Shown here one piece after another: positions 21,155 through 30,476 of a stretch of 33,851 nucleotides of DNA (position 1 is the first letter of the stretch; each line of letters opens with the position of its first letter). The notes under the pieces are model-generated. The model did no database searches and was not told where the DNA came from. It worked only from the letters and a program-made list of their open reading frames with translations. The DNA lies in assembly GCA_902762385.1 (NCBI GenBank), contig CACWNQ010000022.1, forward strand, positions 1 through 33,851, written 5' to 3'. A program made the translations under genes and the position numbers. The DNA comes from an uncultured Bacteroidales bacterium. GTDB taxonomy: Bacteria; Bacteroidota; Bacteroidia; Bacteroidales; Muribaculaceae.

Positions 21155-23779
21155 ATGAACAGAACAATCAACATAATAGCACTGATTTTACTCTCCACGA
21201 TAGTCGAAGCCACGGCTGCCACTTTTAGGGTACAGGCACCTAGCCAAGTGGAAGAGGGGCGCACTTTCAGAGTAGAATTCATTCTTGATGGCTCAACCAA
21301 TTACAGCGACCTTGACCTGCCACGGCTCGATGGTGCTCAATTGCTCAATGGCCCTGAGATACTGAAAAGCATGAGTTCAACCACCACCATTATCATAAAT
21401 GGCCAAAAAATAACAAGTAGCGACGACTCACAAGTTATCTTCTCAATGCTGTATCAAGCGGTAACGCCTGGCACCCACACAATGAAAGAGGCATCAATCT
21501 ATGCCAATGGCAGGCGCCTCACCACACGACCCATAAGCATTGAGATTGTGCCCAATGGCTCTCTTGGTTCATCACCATCATCTCCTGCTTCGCCTGCTAT
21601 ACCCGACCCTTCGACCATGGTGCCATCACAGCAGCCATCGAGTCAGCAAGTGGATCCCAACATAAAAAGCAGCGACTTGTTTATCAAGGTCAACCTCGAC
21701 AAAGAGATAATCTACGAACAAGAGGCCGTGGTGTGCACCATCAAGCTCTACACCCGCTACCCAAGGGTGTCGTGCCACAGCACACAGCAACCGTCGTTCA
21801 ACGGATTCCTTATTGAAGAAATCCCTGTCAATCCCAACAATCAAAGCCAGGAAGAAATCAATGGTCGCCAATATGGAACTTCGGTGCTCAAGAAATGCAT
21901 TCTTTATCCACAAGAGTCGGGCAACCTAACCATCACCTCAGGCAGTTATGACGTGCAAGTTTACCAAGACATCTTCGACACGCCTTTCGGCATGTTTGGA
22001 CCCTCGGTCCCTGTCGAACTCAAGGTAAAGAGCGACCCTGTGAGCGTGAAAGTAAGACCATTGCCCGATCCCAAGCCGGCCAACTTCAGTGGTGCTGTGG
22101 GAACATTCAATGTCACCACTCGCATCAACCCATCTAGTTTCAAGACCTATGCTCCTGCCACCTACAGCATTATCGTTACTGGCTCAGGCAACCTGAAATA
22201 CATTCAGAATCCCAAGGTCGACATGCCCAAGCAGTTCGACATCTACGACCCACAGAACACCATCAACTCGTCGCCATCGGCCGACAACATGGGCGGGTCG
22301 GTCACCTTCGACTATCTCTTCATTCCACAATATGTGGGCGACTTCAAAATCCCCGATTCCTATTTCGTTTATTTCAACACCGAGACCCAACAGTACGACA
22401 GCATAAGAATTGAAGGACGCGACATCAAGGTCGCCAAAGGTGAAGGCAAGCCCTCAGAGCACTACAAACTCCGCAACATGGACATTGCCAACCTGCACAC
22501 TGGCGACACCAGACTCACACGCAAGCAGTCATTCTTCATCACCAGCCCCTTCTACTGGATAGCAATGGTTCTTGCCGTCCTGGCAATGATTGCTACACTG
22601 ATGATGTATCGAAAGCGGCAGAAGACTCATGCCAACACCTCGCTCATGCGAACTCGCCGCGCTAGCAAGCTGGCACAGCAGCGACTGAAAACCGCCAATG
22701 CATTAATGCTCAAGAACGACCGCGACGGCTTCTACAACGAGACACTCAACGCATTGTGGGGATACCTGAGCGACAAACTCAGCATTCCAGTCTCCGAACT
22801 CAGCAAAGACAACATTGCCACAGTGATGGACGACTTCGGATTCTCGCCCAATCACATCGCCGACACGATGCGCATGCTCGAGACCTGCGAGTTTGCACAA
22901 TATGCTCCCGACCTCAATGCCGGCAACATGAAGCAAGTGTATAACGATAGCGCCACACTCATCGACAGCCTCGAGCGAGTGAAGCGCAAAAAAGACAGCA
23001 ACTCCACCATGCGAGCATTAACTGTAATAACAGCCACATTGATGGCACTCTCGACCTTTGCCTCAGGTATCGACTACGTGCAACAAGGCAACAAGGCCTA
23101 CGGCAGCAAGGATTATCAGAAGGCTGTCGAGTTATATGAACGTGCTGCTAAAGACGGTACATCGTCAACGCTCTACTACAACCTTGGCAATGCCTACTAC
23201 CGCCTTAACGACCGTGGCCATGCCATCCTCAACTATGAGCGTGCTTTGAAAATGGATCCCAGCAACAGCGACGCTCGCTACAACCTGGAGTTTGTTAGAG
23301 AGAAGGCCCAACTGGTCGATGACAATGGTGCCGACTTCTTCTCATCATTGCTTGGTAGCTGGGTGAGCCGAGTATCGAGCAATGCCTGGGCTATAATAGC
23401 ATTCATGTCACTGCTGCTCACACTGGCGGCAATAGCCACCTATTTAATTGTCGACTCGGTCAAGTTGCAGAAGCTTGGATTCTTCGGAGCCATTGCCATG
23501 GCCGTGATAATGCTTTTTGCCCTCTCATGTTCTATCTACATGCACAGCCGCTGCACAAGTAACAACTACGCCATCATCCTCGAAGACAAGGCACCCGTCA
23601 ATAAATCGCCTCGTGCTGGCGACAAAGACGTTGCTTTCACCCTGCCCTCGGGCTCTAAGGTTGAAATCGTAGATTCCGTTTTGATGAAAGGTGGCAAAAG
23701 CGAGTGGTACAAAATTGAGACCGCTGGCGGCAAAGTGGGCTGGATGTACAAGCACAGCAAAGACAAAGAAATTATTTAA
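21155..23779 (+). CDS. batD: BatD-BatE fusion protein
   Basis: An 874-residue protein that joins two normally separate Bat proteins. Residues 1-618 are BatD: signal peptide, beta-rich extracytoplasmic domains with VEEGRTFRVEF, a transmembrane segment (about 463-484) and a cytosolic helical domain. At Met619 (nt 23009) a signal-peptide-like segment begins (MRALTVITATLMALSTFASG). It is followed by TPR repeats (about 640-720), two transmembrane segments (about 745-766 and 775-796) and a C-terminal SH3-like domain (about 805-870, with KVGWMYKHS), which is BatE. No stop codon lies between the two parts. The old signal peptide would serve as a membrane anchor, taking the chain back to the periplasm. 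Whether BatE is also made from Met619 cannot be seen. Confidence 0.92.
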   Translation: MNRTINIIALILLSTIVEATAATFRVQAPSQVEEGRTFRVEFILDGSTNYSDLDLPRLDGAQLLNGPEILKSMSSTTTIIINGQKITSSDDSQVIFSMLYQAVTPGTHTMKEASIYANGRRLTTRPISIEIVPNGSLGSSPSSPASPAIPDPSTMVPSQQPSSQQVDPNIKSSDLFIKVNLDKEIIYEQEAVVCTIKLYTRYPRVSCHSTQQPSFNGFLIEEIPVNPNNQSQEEINGRQYGTSVLKKCILYPQESGNLTITSGSYDVQVYQDIFDTPFGMFGPSVPVELKVKSDPVSVKVRPLPDPKPANFSGAVGTFNVTTRINPSSFKTYAPATYSIIVTGSGNLKYIQNPKVDMPKQFDIYDPQNTINSSPSADNMGGSVTFDYLFIPQYVGDFKIPDSYFVYFNTETQQYDSIRIEGRDIKVAKGEGKPSEHYKLRNMDIANLHTGDTRLTRKQSFFITSPFYWIAMVLAVLAMIATLMMYRKRQKTHANTSLMRTRRASKLAQQRLKTANALMLKNDRDGFYNETLNALWGYLSDKLSIPVSELSKDNIATVMDDFGFSPNHIADTMRMLETCEFAQYAPDLNAGNMKQVYNDSATLIDSLERVKRKKDSNSTMRALTVITATLMALSTFASGIDYVQQGNKAYGSKDYQKAVELYERAAKDGTSSTLYYNLGNAYYRLNDRGHAILNYERALKMDPSNSDARYNLEFVREKAQLVDDNGADFFSSLLGSWVSRVSSNAWAIIAFMSLLLTLAAIATYLIVDSVKLQKLGFFGAIAMAVIMLFALSCSIYMHSRCTSNNYAIILEDKAPVNKSPRAGDKDVAFTLPSGSKVEIVDSVLMKGGKSEWYKIETAGGKVGWMYKHSKDKEII

Positions 23780-23801
23780 CCCCCTATAAACCTTTTACCC
23801 A

Positions 23802-24470
23802 GTGGAAGCTTTACAACAATTCGACGCCAGCATCTTCTCGGCTATTAACTCATGGCACATGGCCTACTTCGACAGCTTCATGTGGCTTGTGACAAAGATT
23901 GCGACATGGATTCCCATGATTCTCATGCTGGTTTATATGCTGTTCTTAAAGAAAGGATGGCGCCGCGCCTTAGTTGTTATTTTAGCGATTGGTCTTGTAA
24001 TTCTCATCGCCGACCGAGTATCGGCAGGCATTATCAAGCCGTTAGTAGAAAGAGCACGTCCCTCACACAACCCCGACCTGCAGTCAACCATTCACATTGT
24101 GAACGGTTATCGAGGAGGAGCATTTGGCTTTGTGTCGAGCCATGCCGCCAACTGTTTCGGCATAGCTCTACTGCTAGCCATGATTTTCAAGAATCGCTTT
24201 TTCACATGGACTATGGTTGCATGGGCCACTCTCATGTGTTATAGCCGCATTTATCTCGGTGTACACTATCCTGGCGATATCTTCTGTGGGGCCATCCTTG
24301 GTTTCATAGCTGCTTGGATTGTTTACCGCCTGCTGCGGTGGTTTGCCACCAAGCACCCTTTGTGGGGCAATATTGAGTTCAGTCATGCCGAGGTCAGGCA
24401 AATGATTTATGCCGCTGTCATCAACATCACGTTGCTGGCAGTTTGGGCCATTTTTATCACTACAACATAA
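23802..24470 (+). CDS. PAP2-family membrane phosphatase
   Basis: A 222-residue integral membrane protein with all three PAP2 motifs: KPLVERARP (K-x6-RP), SSHAANCFG (with the catalytic His) and SRIYLGVHYPGD (SR-x5-H-x3-D). It probably acts on undecaprenyl diphosphate or another lipid phosphate at the outer face of the inner membrane. The start is GTG at 23802, supported by the family-like N-terminus EALQQFDASIFSAINSWHM; the next Met would remove part of this conserved start. It lies 22 bp after batDE and is probably the last operon gene. Confidence 0.9.
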   Translation: MEALQQFDASIFSAINSWHMAYFDSFMWLVTKIATWIPMILMLVYMLFLKKGWRRALVVILAIGLVILIADRVSAGIIKPLVERARPSHNPDLQSTIHIVNGYRGGAFGFVSSHAANCFGIALLLAMIFKNRFFTWTMVAWATLMCYSRIYLGVHYPGDIFCGAILGFIAAWIVYRLLRWFATKHPLWGNIEFSHAEVRQMIYAAVINITLLAVWAIFITTT

Positions 24471-24508
24471 AATATCTTCAATTATTTTCACGTTTAACAA
24501 AAAAGCAT

Positions 24509-24516
24509 TACCTTTA
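24509..24516 (+). promoter_or_regulatory. Possible promoter of the small HTH gene
   Basis: TACCTTTA is one mismatch from TAnnTTTG and lies 54 bp before ATG 24570, in a 99-bp gap after the PAP2 gene. Confidence 0.3.
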
Positions 24517-24569
24517 TAGCACATTTTCTAAACAACCCAGTTTTCTAAATCATAAAAATCAACGTTATC

Positions 24570-24836
24570 ATGCCAAAGACCATTACTTTCAATGAGCTTC
24601 GCCGCATCAAGGCTAGTTTGCCCGAAGGCTCGACACACGTGATTGCCGACAAGTTGAACCTCAGCGTTCAAACAGTGAGAAACTACTTTGGTGGGTCGAA
24701 CTATGACTTCGGCATTCACATGGGTGTGCACATCGAGCCAGGGCCCGATGGAGGCATTGTAGTACTTGACGATCCTACAATCCTCGACATGGCACTCGAG
24801 ATCCTTGAAAAACAGAAGTTCAAAGAAGAAGTCTGA
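24570..24836 (+). CDS. Small HTH DNA-binding protein conserved in Bacteroidetes
   Basis: An 88-residue protein with a helix-turn-helix in the first half (THVIADKLNLSVQTVRNYF, about 22-40) followed by a Gly-rich turn (FGGSNYDFGIHMGVHIEPGP) and an acidic C-terminal helix (TILDMALEILEKQKFKEE). Proteins of this shape are widespread as small putative DNA-binding proteins in Bacteroidales; I know no assigned target. It stands alone, closed by the terminator at 24860. Confidence 0.8.
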   Translation: MPKTITFNELRRIKASLPEGSTHVIADKLNLSVQTVRNYFGGSNYDFGIHMGVHIEPGPDGGIVVLDDPTILDMALEILEKQKFKEEV

Positions 24837-24859
24837 CAACTGCTATTTGCAGTAAAACT

Positions 24860-24901
24860 ACATGGAATCCCCACCAGCAAGTGAAGATTCCATGTTTTTT
24901 T
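24860..24901 (+). terminator. Rho-independent terminator, convergent genes
   Basis: ACATGGAATC (24860-24869) pairs with GATTCCATGT (24886-24895) around a 16-nt loop, with T7 at 24895-24901. It lies between the HTH gene (+) and the end of tex (-). On the minus strand the stem is followed only by AGTTTT, so it is mainly a plus-strand terminator. Confidence 0.85.
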
Positions 24902-24919
24902 ATTCCTGTAACTCCAATA

Positions 24920-27058
24920 TTAGGGTTGCTGCACGCCTTTCATCGAGAGGGCTATGCGCTTGCGCTCCAGGTCAACGCTCACCACTCGCACCCTCACGTG
25001 CTGATTGAGCTTAACAGCTTTGGCAGGATTCTCAACCCGCTTGTCGCTCAGTTGCGACACATGCACGAGTCCCTCTTTGTGAACGCCTACATCAACAAAT
25101 GCTCCAAACTGAGTGATATTGGTCACAATACCCGGCAATTCCATTCCCGGTTTCAAGTCGGTAATCTCATGCACGCTCTCGTCAAATTCCATTGCCTTAA
25201 CCTCGCTACGTGGGTCACGACCGGGTTTCTCGAGCTCTTTCATGATATCAACCAGCGTGAGTTCTCCCACCTCGCGTGAAACATAGCGCTTGATGTCGAT
25301 AAGATTGCGCTTCTCCTTGTCTTTTATAAGCTCCTCGACTGTACACCCACAATCCTTAGCCATCCTGGTCACAAGGTCATAGCGCTCGGGATGAACTGCA
25401 CTGTTGTCGAGTGGATTGTCGCTCTCGGGCACACGCAGGAATCCTGCCGCCTGTGTGAACGTCTTAGGCCCAAGTTTGGGCACCCTGAGTAGCTCGGCGC
25501 GCGAATGGAAATCGCCATTCTCGGCCCTGTAGTTCACAATGTTCTGCGCCAGTGTGGGGCCAAGACCCGACACATAGGTGAGCAGTTCCTTGCTGGCAGT
25601 GTTCAGGTTCACGCCCACACTGTTCACGCAACTTTCCACAGTGTATTGCAACGCTTCTTTAAGCTTCGCCTGGTCAACATCGTGCTGATACTGCCCCACT
25701 CCAATCGATTTTGGATCGATTTTCACGAGCTCGGCCAGTGGGTCGAGCAATCGTCGGCCTATCGACACTGCGCCACGCACGGTCACATCCTTATCGGGAA
25801 ACTCGTCGCGCGCAATCTTGCTGGCACTGTAGATTGATGCTCCATTCTCGCTCACTACAAACACGTTGATATCGCGGTGATAACGAATTCGCTTAAGGAA
25901 TTTCTCGGTCTCGCGACTGGCTGTGCCGTTACCCAGGGCAATAGCATCCACCTTATAGGTCTCAACCAGGTTATGAATCTTCTTGGTAGCGCCCTCGATA
26001 TCGTAGTTTGGAGCAGTAGGATAAATCACGTCGTTGTGCAGCAGATTGCCATTCTCATCAAGGCACACCACCTTGCAACCGGTGCGGAAGCCTGGGTCAA
26101 CGGCAAGTATGCGCTTGTGGCCCAATGGTGGAGCAAAGAGCAACTGACGCACGTTCTGGGCAAACATGTCGATTGCCTCGGCATCGGCGCGCTCCTTAGA
26201 GATTGCTGCAAACTCGTTCTCAATCGATGGCTTGATGAGTCGCCCGAAGCTGTCCTCGGCAGCCTCCTCAACCAGTTGCGACGTCTCGCCCTTGCCATGC
26301 ACCACGATGCGGCACACGTTGTCGACAGCACGGTCATTGTTGATATCGATGCTCACCTTCAGGAATCCCTCCTTCTCGCCACGCCTGATGGCAAGCAACT
26401 GATGCGACGAGATGCGCTTGAGTGGCTTCGAGAAGTCGTAGTAGAACTCATAGTTGCGACCCTCAATCTCCTTGCCTTTCACCACACTGCAATTGAGGAT
26501 TGCGTCATAACGGAACGAGCGCCTCACACTGTTGCGCACCGTAGTGTTCTCACTCACCCACTCGGCAATAATGTCGAGAGCACCATCTATGGCCTCATCG
26601 CTACTTGGCACCTTGTCGCCATCGACAAATCGTGATGCCATCTGGTTCACATCACCACCTTTCTGCGCCATAATCATCTTGGCAAGAGGCTCAAGGCCTT
26701 TTTCCCGCGCCACTTGTGCACGAGTGCGACGCTTGGGCTTGTAAGGCAGATAAATGTCCTCTAGTTCGGTTGCATCCCAGCAGTTGAGAATGCGATTTGA
26801 CAGTTCATCGGTCAATTGATCCTGTGCCTCGATGGTCTTGAGGATTGTCGACTTGCGCTTCTGCAGTTCATCATAGTAAGCCATGCGCGCGTCAATCGAC
26901 TGAATCTGAGTCTCATCGAGGTTGCCGGTCACCTCCTTACGGTAGCGGCTGATGAAAGGTATCGAGTTATCGTCACGAAGCAGGCTAACTGTCCCACTCA
27001 CCTGATTGATTGGGATGTTTAGCTCTTGCGATATGAGAGTTGAAATCTTATCGGCCAT
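24920..27058 (-). CDS. tex: Tex, S1-domain RNA-binding transcription accessory protein
   Basis: A 712-residue protein with the Tex layout: helical N-terminus (ISQELNI, then VSGTVSLLRDDNSIPFISRYR), the YqgF/RNase H-like domain (ILAVDPGFRTGCKVVCLDENG), a helix-hairpin-helix pair (LLTYVSGLGPTLAQNIV, and VPKLGPKTFTQAAGFLRV), and a C-terminal S1 RNA-binding domain (VTNITQFGAFVDVGVHKEGL). The role is in transcription and RNA handling; the precise function in Bacteroidetes is unclear. It begins 43 bp after the metallophosphoesterase gene and probably shares its promoter at 28390. Confidence 0.95.
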   Translation of the reverse strand: MADKISTLISQELNIPINQVSGTVSLLRDDNSIPFISRYRKEVTGNLDETQIQSIDARMAYYDELQKRKSTILKTIEAQDQLTDELSNRILNCWDATELEDIYLPYKPKRRTRAQVAREKGLEPLAKMIMAQKGGDVNQMASRFVDGDKVPSSDEAIDGALDIIAEWVSENTTVRNSVRRSFRYDAILNCSVVKGKEIEGRNYEFYYDFSKPLKRISSHQLLAIRRGEKEGFLKVSIDINNDRAVDNVCRIVVHGKGETSQLVEEAAEDSFGRLIKPSIENEFAAISKERADAEAIDMFAQNVRQLLFAPPLGHKRILAVDPGFRTGCKVVCLDENGNLLHNDVIYPTAPNYDIEGATKKIHNLVETYKVDAIALGNGTASRETEKFLKRIRYHRDINVFVVSENGASIYSASKIARDEFPDKDVTVRGAVSIGRRLLDPLAELVKIDPKSIGVGQYQHDVDQAKLKEALQYTVESCVNSVGVNLNTASKELLTYVSGLGPTLAQNIVNYRAENGDFHSRAELLRVPKLGPKTFTQAAGFLRVPESDNPLDNSAVHPERYDLVTRMAKDCGCTVEELIKDKEKRNLIDIKRYVSREVGELTLVDIMKELEKPGRDPRSEVKAMEFDESVHEITDLKPGMELPGIVTNITQFGAFVDVGVHKEGLVHVSQLSDKRVENPAKAVKLNQHVRVRVVSVDLERKRIALSMKGVQQP

Positions 27059-27101
27059 AATTATAAATCACTTTTTACTAATCACTTTCTATTTTTTACA
27101 C

Positions 27102-28364
27102 TTAGTCCTTAATCCTATGCCCGTATTCATCCACGATGCATTCGCCTCGCTTCTTGAGGGTGATAAGGGTAATCTCGGGGTAGGCACTGCCCAGTCGCGC
27201 CGGTATGCCCACCATGCCCAGGCCTATGTTCACATAAAGCTTGTGGTCGCCCTCGGTATACAGGCCTCCCCAATACTCATAGGTGAAACACGCTGGCGAG
27301 AACTTGCGACCAAAGAGCGTGAACATGCACTGCATGGCGTGAGTGTGACCCACGAGCATCAAGTCAACCTTGTCGACGAGTCTCAGCATGGTCACGCGCT
27401 TCTGATAAGCACGCTCTAGCTTCCACTCGTCAGGCGAGTGCTGCAACAGCACTACAAAGCGCTTTGCGCTATCATAGTCGACATAGGCCGAGTCAAGATT
27501 TCCATAATGCGGGTAGGGCCAACCCATGAAGCACTTGGTTCCCACCACGGCAATCTCGCTCGAGTCACGACGCAAGATAATGTGGTCGTTAACAAGCACT
27601 TTCCAGCCCATATGCTCCTGCAATGAAATGAGATCATTCAAGTCATCCTTTCGTTTATCGTCATTGGCCCAATAGCAATAATGTCCGTCGTCATGGTTGC
27701 CAAGCACCGAGACAACACCATCGGGGGCATGAAGCCTCGACAGAGTTTTATTGAAAGGCTCGGCCTCGCCCGACCAGCGGCTCACTAGGTCGCCAGTGAA
27801 GCATATCATGTCGGCACCCAGCGAGTTAATGCTGTCAACACATTGCGCAACGAACGTGGTGTCACCACCATAGGTGCCCAAGTGGGTGTCGCTGAATTGC
27901 GCTATGCGATAACCGTCAAACTCCTTGGGAAGATTCTCAAACTCGAGCTCAACTCTATTAACCTTCACCTTGTAAGGAGTGTAGAAAAGGCCACTCAGCA
28001 TGAACAGGAACACCAGCACGCCCACCACCGTGGCAGCTATGCCGCCCCACTTGCGCACTCGTGGCCCACACCTCTTCAGGTGCGTCGGCACCCACACAAG
28101 CGCAGCAATATAGCGAGGAACATAACAAGCATAGTAAGTGTAGATTGACCACATCACCATCAGGAATGTGGTGTCATCGCATTGCGTTTTGGGGATTGCA
28201 ATCACTGCCACAATCATTCCCAGCAGCACCATTGCCAGCACGGCATGCAAGCCACTCTTGAGCTTGGGCCTATGCTCACTGCGCCTGAACTTGCGGTAGA
28301 GCCACAAGTCGAGTGCCAGGTTCACGACTAGCAACGTGATCAGGGGTATCCATTGTATTGTCAT
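27102..28364 (-). CDS. Membrane-anchored metallophosphoesterase
   Basis: A 420-residue protein from ATG 28364; a GTG at 28370 would add two residues. The N-terminal half has about four hydrophobic membrane segments. The C-terminal half is a calcineurin-like phosphoesterase with all metal motifs: FSDTHLG (Asp159, His161), [23 protein letters not shown] and VGHTHAMQ. It resembles the YkuE-type phosphoesterase group. The substrate is unknown; an envelope phosphodiester or lipid is reasonable given its membrane anchor. It is divergent from recR and followed by tex. Confidence 0.88.
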   Translation of the reverse strand: MTIQWIPLITLLVVNLALDLWLYRKFRRSEHRPKLKSGLHAVLAMVLLGMIVAVIAIPKTQCDDTTFLMVMWSIYTYYACYVPRYIAALVWVPTHLKRCGPRVRKWGGIAATVVGVLVFLFMLSGLFYTPYKVKVNRVELEFENLPKEFDGYRIAQFSDTHLGTYGGDTTFVAQCVDSINSLGADMICFTGDLVSRWSGEAEPFNKTLSRLHAPDGVVSVLGNHDDGHYCYWANDDKRKDDLNDLISLQEHMGWKVLVNDHIILRRDSSEIAVVGTKCFMGWPYPHYGNLDSAYVDYDSAKRFVVLLQHSPDEWKLERAYQKRVTMLRLVDKVDLMLVGHTHAMQCMFTLFGRKFSPACFTYEYWGGLYTEGDHKLYVNIGLGMVGIPARLGSAYPEITLITLKKRGECIVDEYGHRIKD

Positions 28365-28389
28365 TTTCACTTAACGGTTATTCAAACTT

Positions 28390-28421
28390 CAAAGGTACAC
28401 CATTTTTTTTATCTAAACAAA
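28390..28421 (-). promoter_or_regulatory. Promoter of metallophosphoesterase-tex
   Basis: On the minus strand TTTG (28418-28421), 20 nt, then TACCTTTG (28390-28397). Both elements match consensus. The start codon at 28364 lies about 20 nt from the expected transcript start. Confidence 0.75.
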
Positions 28422-28428
28422 TTGCAAC

Positions 28429-28459
28429 TTTGCTATTTAATGATTTTTGTCTACCTTTG
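28429..28459 (+). promoter_or_regulatory. Promoter of recR, placed for a leaderless transcript
   Basis: TTTG (28429-28432), 19 nt, TACCTTTG (28452-28459). Both elements are exact matches, and the ATG of recR follows only 4 nt after the -7 element, so transcription should begin at or next to the start codon. The -33 elements of this promoter and its minus-strand partner are 7 bp apart. Confidence 0.8.
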
Positions 28460-28463
28460 CACT

Positions 28464-29093
28464 ATGGAACAGGAATTTGCCTCAACATTACTCGAGAACG
28501 CTGTGAGCGAGTTTGCTCAACTGCCAGGCATAGGCCGCAAAACGGCTCTCAGGCTCGTGCTCTACCTGCTCAAGCAGAATGAGGACGTGGCCACGCGATT
28601 TGGAGAGAGCATCATCAAGCTGCGCAAGGAGATTCGCTATTGCCGCGTGTGCCACAACATCAGCGAGACCGACGTGTGCCCAATTTGCTCCAACCTCGCA
28701 CGCGACCGCAGCACGGTGTGTGTGGTCGAGAATGTTAAGGACGTGATGAGCATCGAGAACACGGCGCAGCACCACGGCCTGTACCATGTGCTGGGCGGGC
28801 TCATATCGCCCATGGATGGCATTGGCCCTCAGGACATTGAGATTGAGAGCCTGGTTGAGCGAGTGCGCAGTGGAGAGGTGAAAGAGGTTATTCTTGCACT
28901 GAGTGCCACCATGGAGGGCGACACCACCAACTTCTACATCTACCGCAAGCTGGCACCCTTCCCCGACGTGAAAATCACCATCCTCGCACGAGGCGTGAGC
29001 GTGGGCAACGAGATTGAATACACCGACGAACTAACCCTGGGCCGCTCAATCCTTAACCGTACTCTTTTCAGCGACTCCTTCGCCCGAGAATAA
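28464..29093 (+). CDS. recR: Recombination protein RecR
   Basis: A 209-residue protein from ATG 28464; the frame stays open upstream but only this start fits RecR. It has the N-terminal helix-hairpin-helix ([17 protein letters not shown]), a C4 zinc finger (CRVC and CPIC, Cys60, 63, 72, 75) and the Toprim domain ([12 protein letters not shown], then [13 protein letters not shown]). RecR acts with RecO in loading RecA at gapped DNA. Length is normal. Its promoter directly abuts the start codon. The next gene follows after 29 bp made of an ACTGATAACTAA spacer. Confidence 0.96.
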   Translation: MEQEFASTLLENAVSEFAQLPGIGRKTALRLVLYLLKQNEDVATRFGESIIKLRKEIRYCRVCHNISETDVCPICSNLARDRSTVCVVENVKDVMSIENTAQHHGLYHVLGGLISPMDGIGPQDIEIESLVERVRSGEVKEVILALSATMEGDTTNFYIYRKLAPFPDVKITILARGVSVGNEIEYTDELTLGRSILNRTLFSDSFARE

Positions 29094-29121
29094 AACTAAA
29101 AACTGATAACTAACAACTCCC
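29093..29121 (+). repeat. ACTGATAACTAAC-type spacer tract after recR
   Basis: AAAACTAAAAACTGATAAC followed by TAACAACTCCC fills the gap between recR and the small basic ORF. The core ACTGATAACTAA also occurs at 13897-13908. Confidence 0.5.
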
Positions 29122-29122
29122 A

Positions 29123-29314
29123 ATGGCCGACAACTACGTTGAAAACCACTATAACGACTACCTGAAGGCGAAGGCTAAGAAAGAAGCCGCCCGCAAGCAC
29201 AGGCAGCACCAATACCTTGAGGCCTACCGCAAGCGCCTCAAGCAACAACAGGCGCCTCAGGGCCATGGCGATGAACCGTCACAAAACGGGATATTGGGAG
29301 AAAAAAGCCGTTAG
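29123..29314 (+). CDS. Small basic protein after recR, hypothetical
   Basis: A 63-residue protein rich in Lys, Arg, Gln and His with a predicted amphipathic helix (DYLKAKAKKEAARKHRQHQY). No enzyme motif. It sits 29 bp after recR in the same direction and its last 36 bp overlap the 3' end of the minus-strand DUF3307 gene. It may bind RNA or DNA, but that is only inference from charge. The N-terminal MADNYVENHYNDY looks like other small Bacteroidales proteins that follow unrelated genes, so I believe it is real, with moderate confidence. Confidence 0.55.
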   Translation: MADNYVENHYNDYLKAKAKKEAARKHRQHQYLEAYRKRLKQQQAPQGHGDEPSQNGILGEKSR

Positions 29315-29689
29315 ACCAACAATCGCAAGAATGACCAACTGATGCAGCAGTTGATCTAGTCCATAGAGCACCCAATAGGGCTTATGGGCAGGGTCGGCAT
29401 AACGAGGGAATGTGCGAGCTGTCCATCCCTTGGCATAGTCAATTATAAAATGAGTGACAAGTTCAAAAGCCATCAGCAACAAGCAAGCTTTTATTGAGAC
29501 ACCATAGAGAGGAACCATTATCCCCATCAGCACTGCACCCATGAGTGTGGCATGCACCGCGGCATGCCATGCAATGTGCCACCATCTCTTGCCTGTGGCT
29601 TTGGCCTCGAGCATGGTGGGAGTAGTAAAACAGAAATCAGCCAGGAAGTGGCAAAAAAATAGCAGCGGCAATAATAACAATAAACTCAT
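29279..29689 (-). CDS. DUF3307 family membrane protein
   Basis: A 136-residue integral membrane protein with about four hydrophobic helices and family-type residues HFLADF, WHIAWHAAVHATLM, ELVTHFIIDYAK and GLDQLLHQLVI. This His- and Asp-bearing pattern fits DUF3307, whose function is unknown. It is last of a minus-strand run after the GT2 (28-bp gap) and its 3' end overlaps the small gene on the plus strand. Confidence 0.85.
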   Translation of the reverse strand: MSLLLLLPLLFFCHFLADFCFTTPTMLEAKATGKRWWHIAWHAAVHATLMGAVLMGIMVPLYGVSIKACLLLMAFELVTHFIIDYAKGWTARTFPRYADPAHKPYWVLYGLDQLLHQLVILAIVGLTAFFSQYPVL

Positions 29690-29717
29690 AGCGGTGACGG
29701 GTGGCGCTCTAAATGTT

Positions 29718-30464
29718 TCAAAATAATCGCTTGTGCTTCCAGTAGAAATATAACAGGGCTTTCATGTGCATGCGCCCTAATTTTGAGAATGGGCTGCGAC
29801 GCGTTGAGCGACGATAGTCGTGCATGATGGTGTAATTGTTGAGGCAATGAGTCTTCCATCCCGCCTGCTTGATGCGGATGCACCAGTCGGCATCCTCGGG
29901 GCCGTAGAAGATGTGCTCGTCGAGCGTTCCCACTTTGTCAACCACTTTGCGCCAGAACATCTGGCAGGCACCTATCACATACACTGGCTCTATGATGCCA
30001 TTCTCATCGGGTTCATAGCGCATCTTGTTGCCTATTCCCAGCACATTTCTTGCCTTTATCATCAGTCCGGGATATGGCTTGCAACTGTCTTGAGCTATAC
30101 CTTCCTTGTCGACAAGCCGGCACGAGCACAATCCCACATCGGGGTGAGCATCAAGGTAGTCGCTCATGGCGTTGATAGCTACCGTTGTCGCCTCGGTGTC
30201 GTTGTCGAGTAGCAGCAATTTCTCGCCCTTTGCCACTGCAATGCCCTGATTGCGCGCTGCTGCCACTCCCCTATTCTCGCTGTTGAGAATAAGTTGCAGC
30301 CACGGGTAGTTTTCGCGCAAGAAGTCGAGCGTGCCATCGGTCGAATAGTTGTCAACAATTATCACCTCGCAATCAGGATTATCAATGAAGTCACGCAACG
30401 AGTCAAGGCACCGTTTCAGGAACCCTAACCCATTGTAAGTGATGATAATGATTGAAAGGCGCAT
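29718..30464 (-). CDS. Family 2 glycosyltransferase, rhamnosyltransferase-like
   Basis: A 248-residue GT2 enzyme: ITYNGLGFLKRCLDSL at the N-terminus, VDNYSTDGTLDFL, the metal-binding DND (LLLDNDTEA) and GPEDADWCIRIKQAGW in the acceptor part, like WbbL-type rhamnosyltransferases. It lacks added membrane segments and ends in a basic stretch (FYWKHKRLF) that could touch the membrane. It begins 12 bp after the radical SAM gene, so the two are co-translated. The sugar and acceptor are not identifiable. Confidence 0.9.
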   Translation of the reverse strand: MRLSIIIITYNGLGFLKRCLDSLRDFIDNPDCEVIIVDNYSTDGTLDFLRENYPWLQLILNSENRGVAAARNQGIAVAKGEKLLLLDNDTEATTVAINAMSDYLDAHPDVGLCSCRLVDKEGIAQDSCKPYPGLMIKARNVLGIGNKMRYEPDENGIIEPVYVIGACQMFWRKVVDKVGTLDEHIFYGPEDADWCIRIKQAGWKTHCLNNYTIMHDYRRSTRRSPFSKLGRMHMKALLYFYWKHKRLF

Positions 30465-30476
30465 GGCATTCGATTT

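Noticed and set aside
28353-28463. Longer N-terminus for RecR
   Set aside because: The extra 37 codons cover the promoter elements and do not resemble RecR, which begins [14 protein letters not shown].
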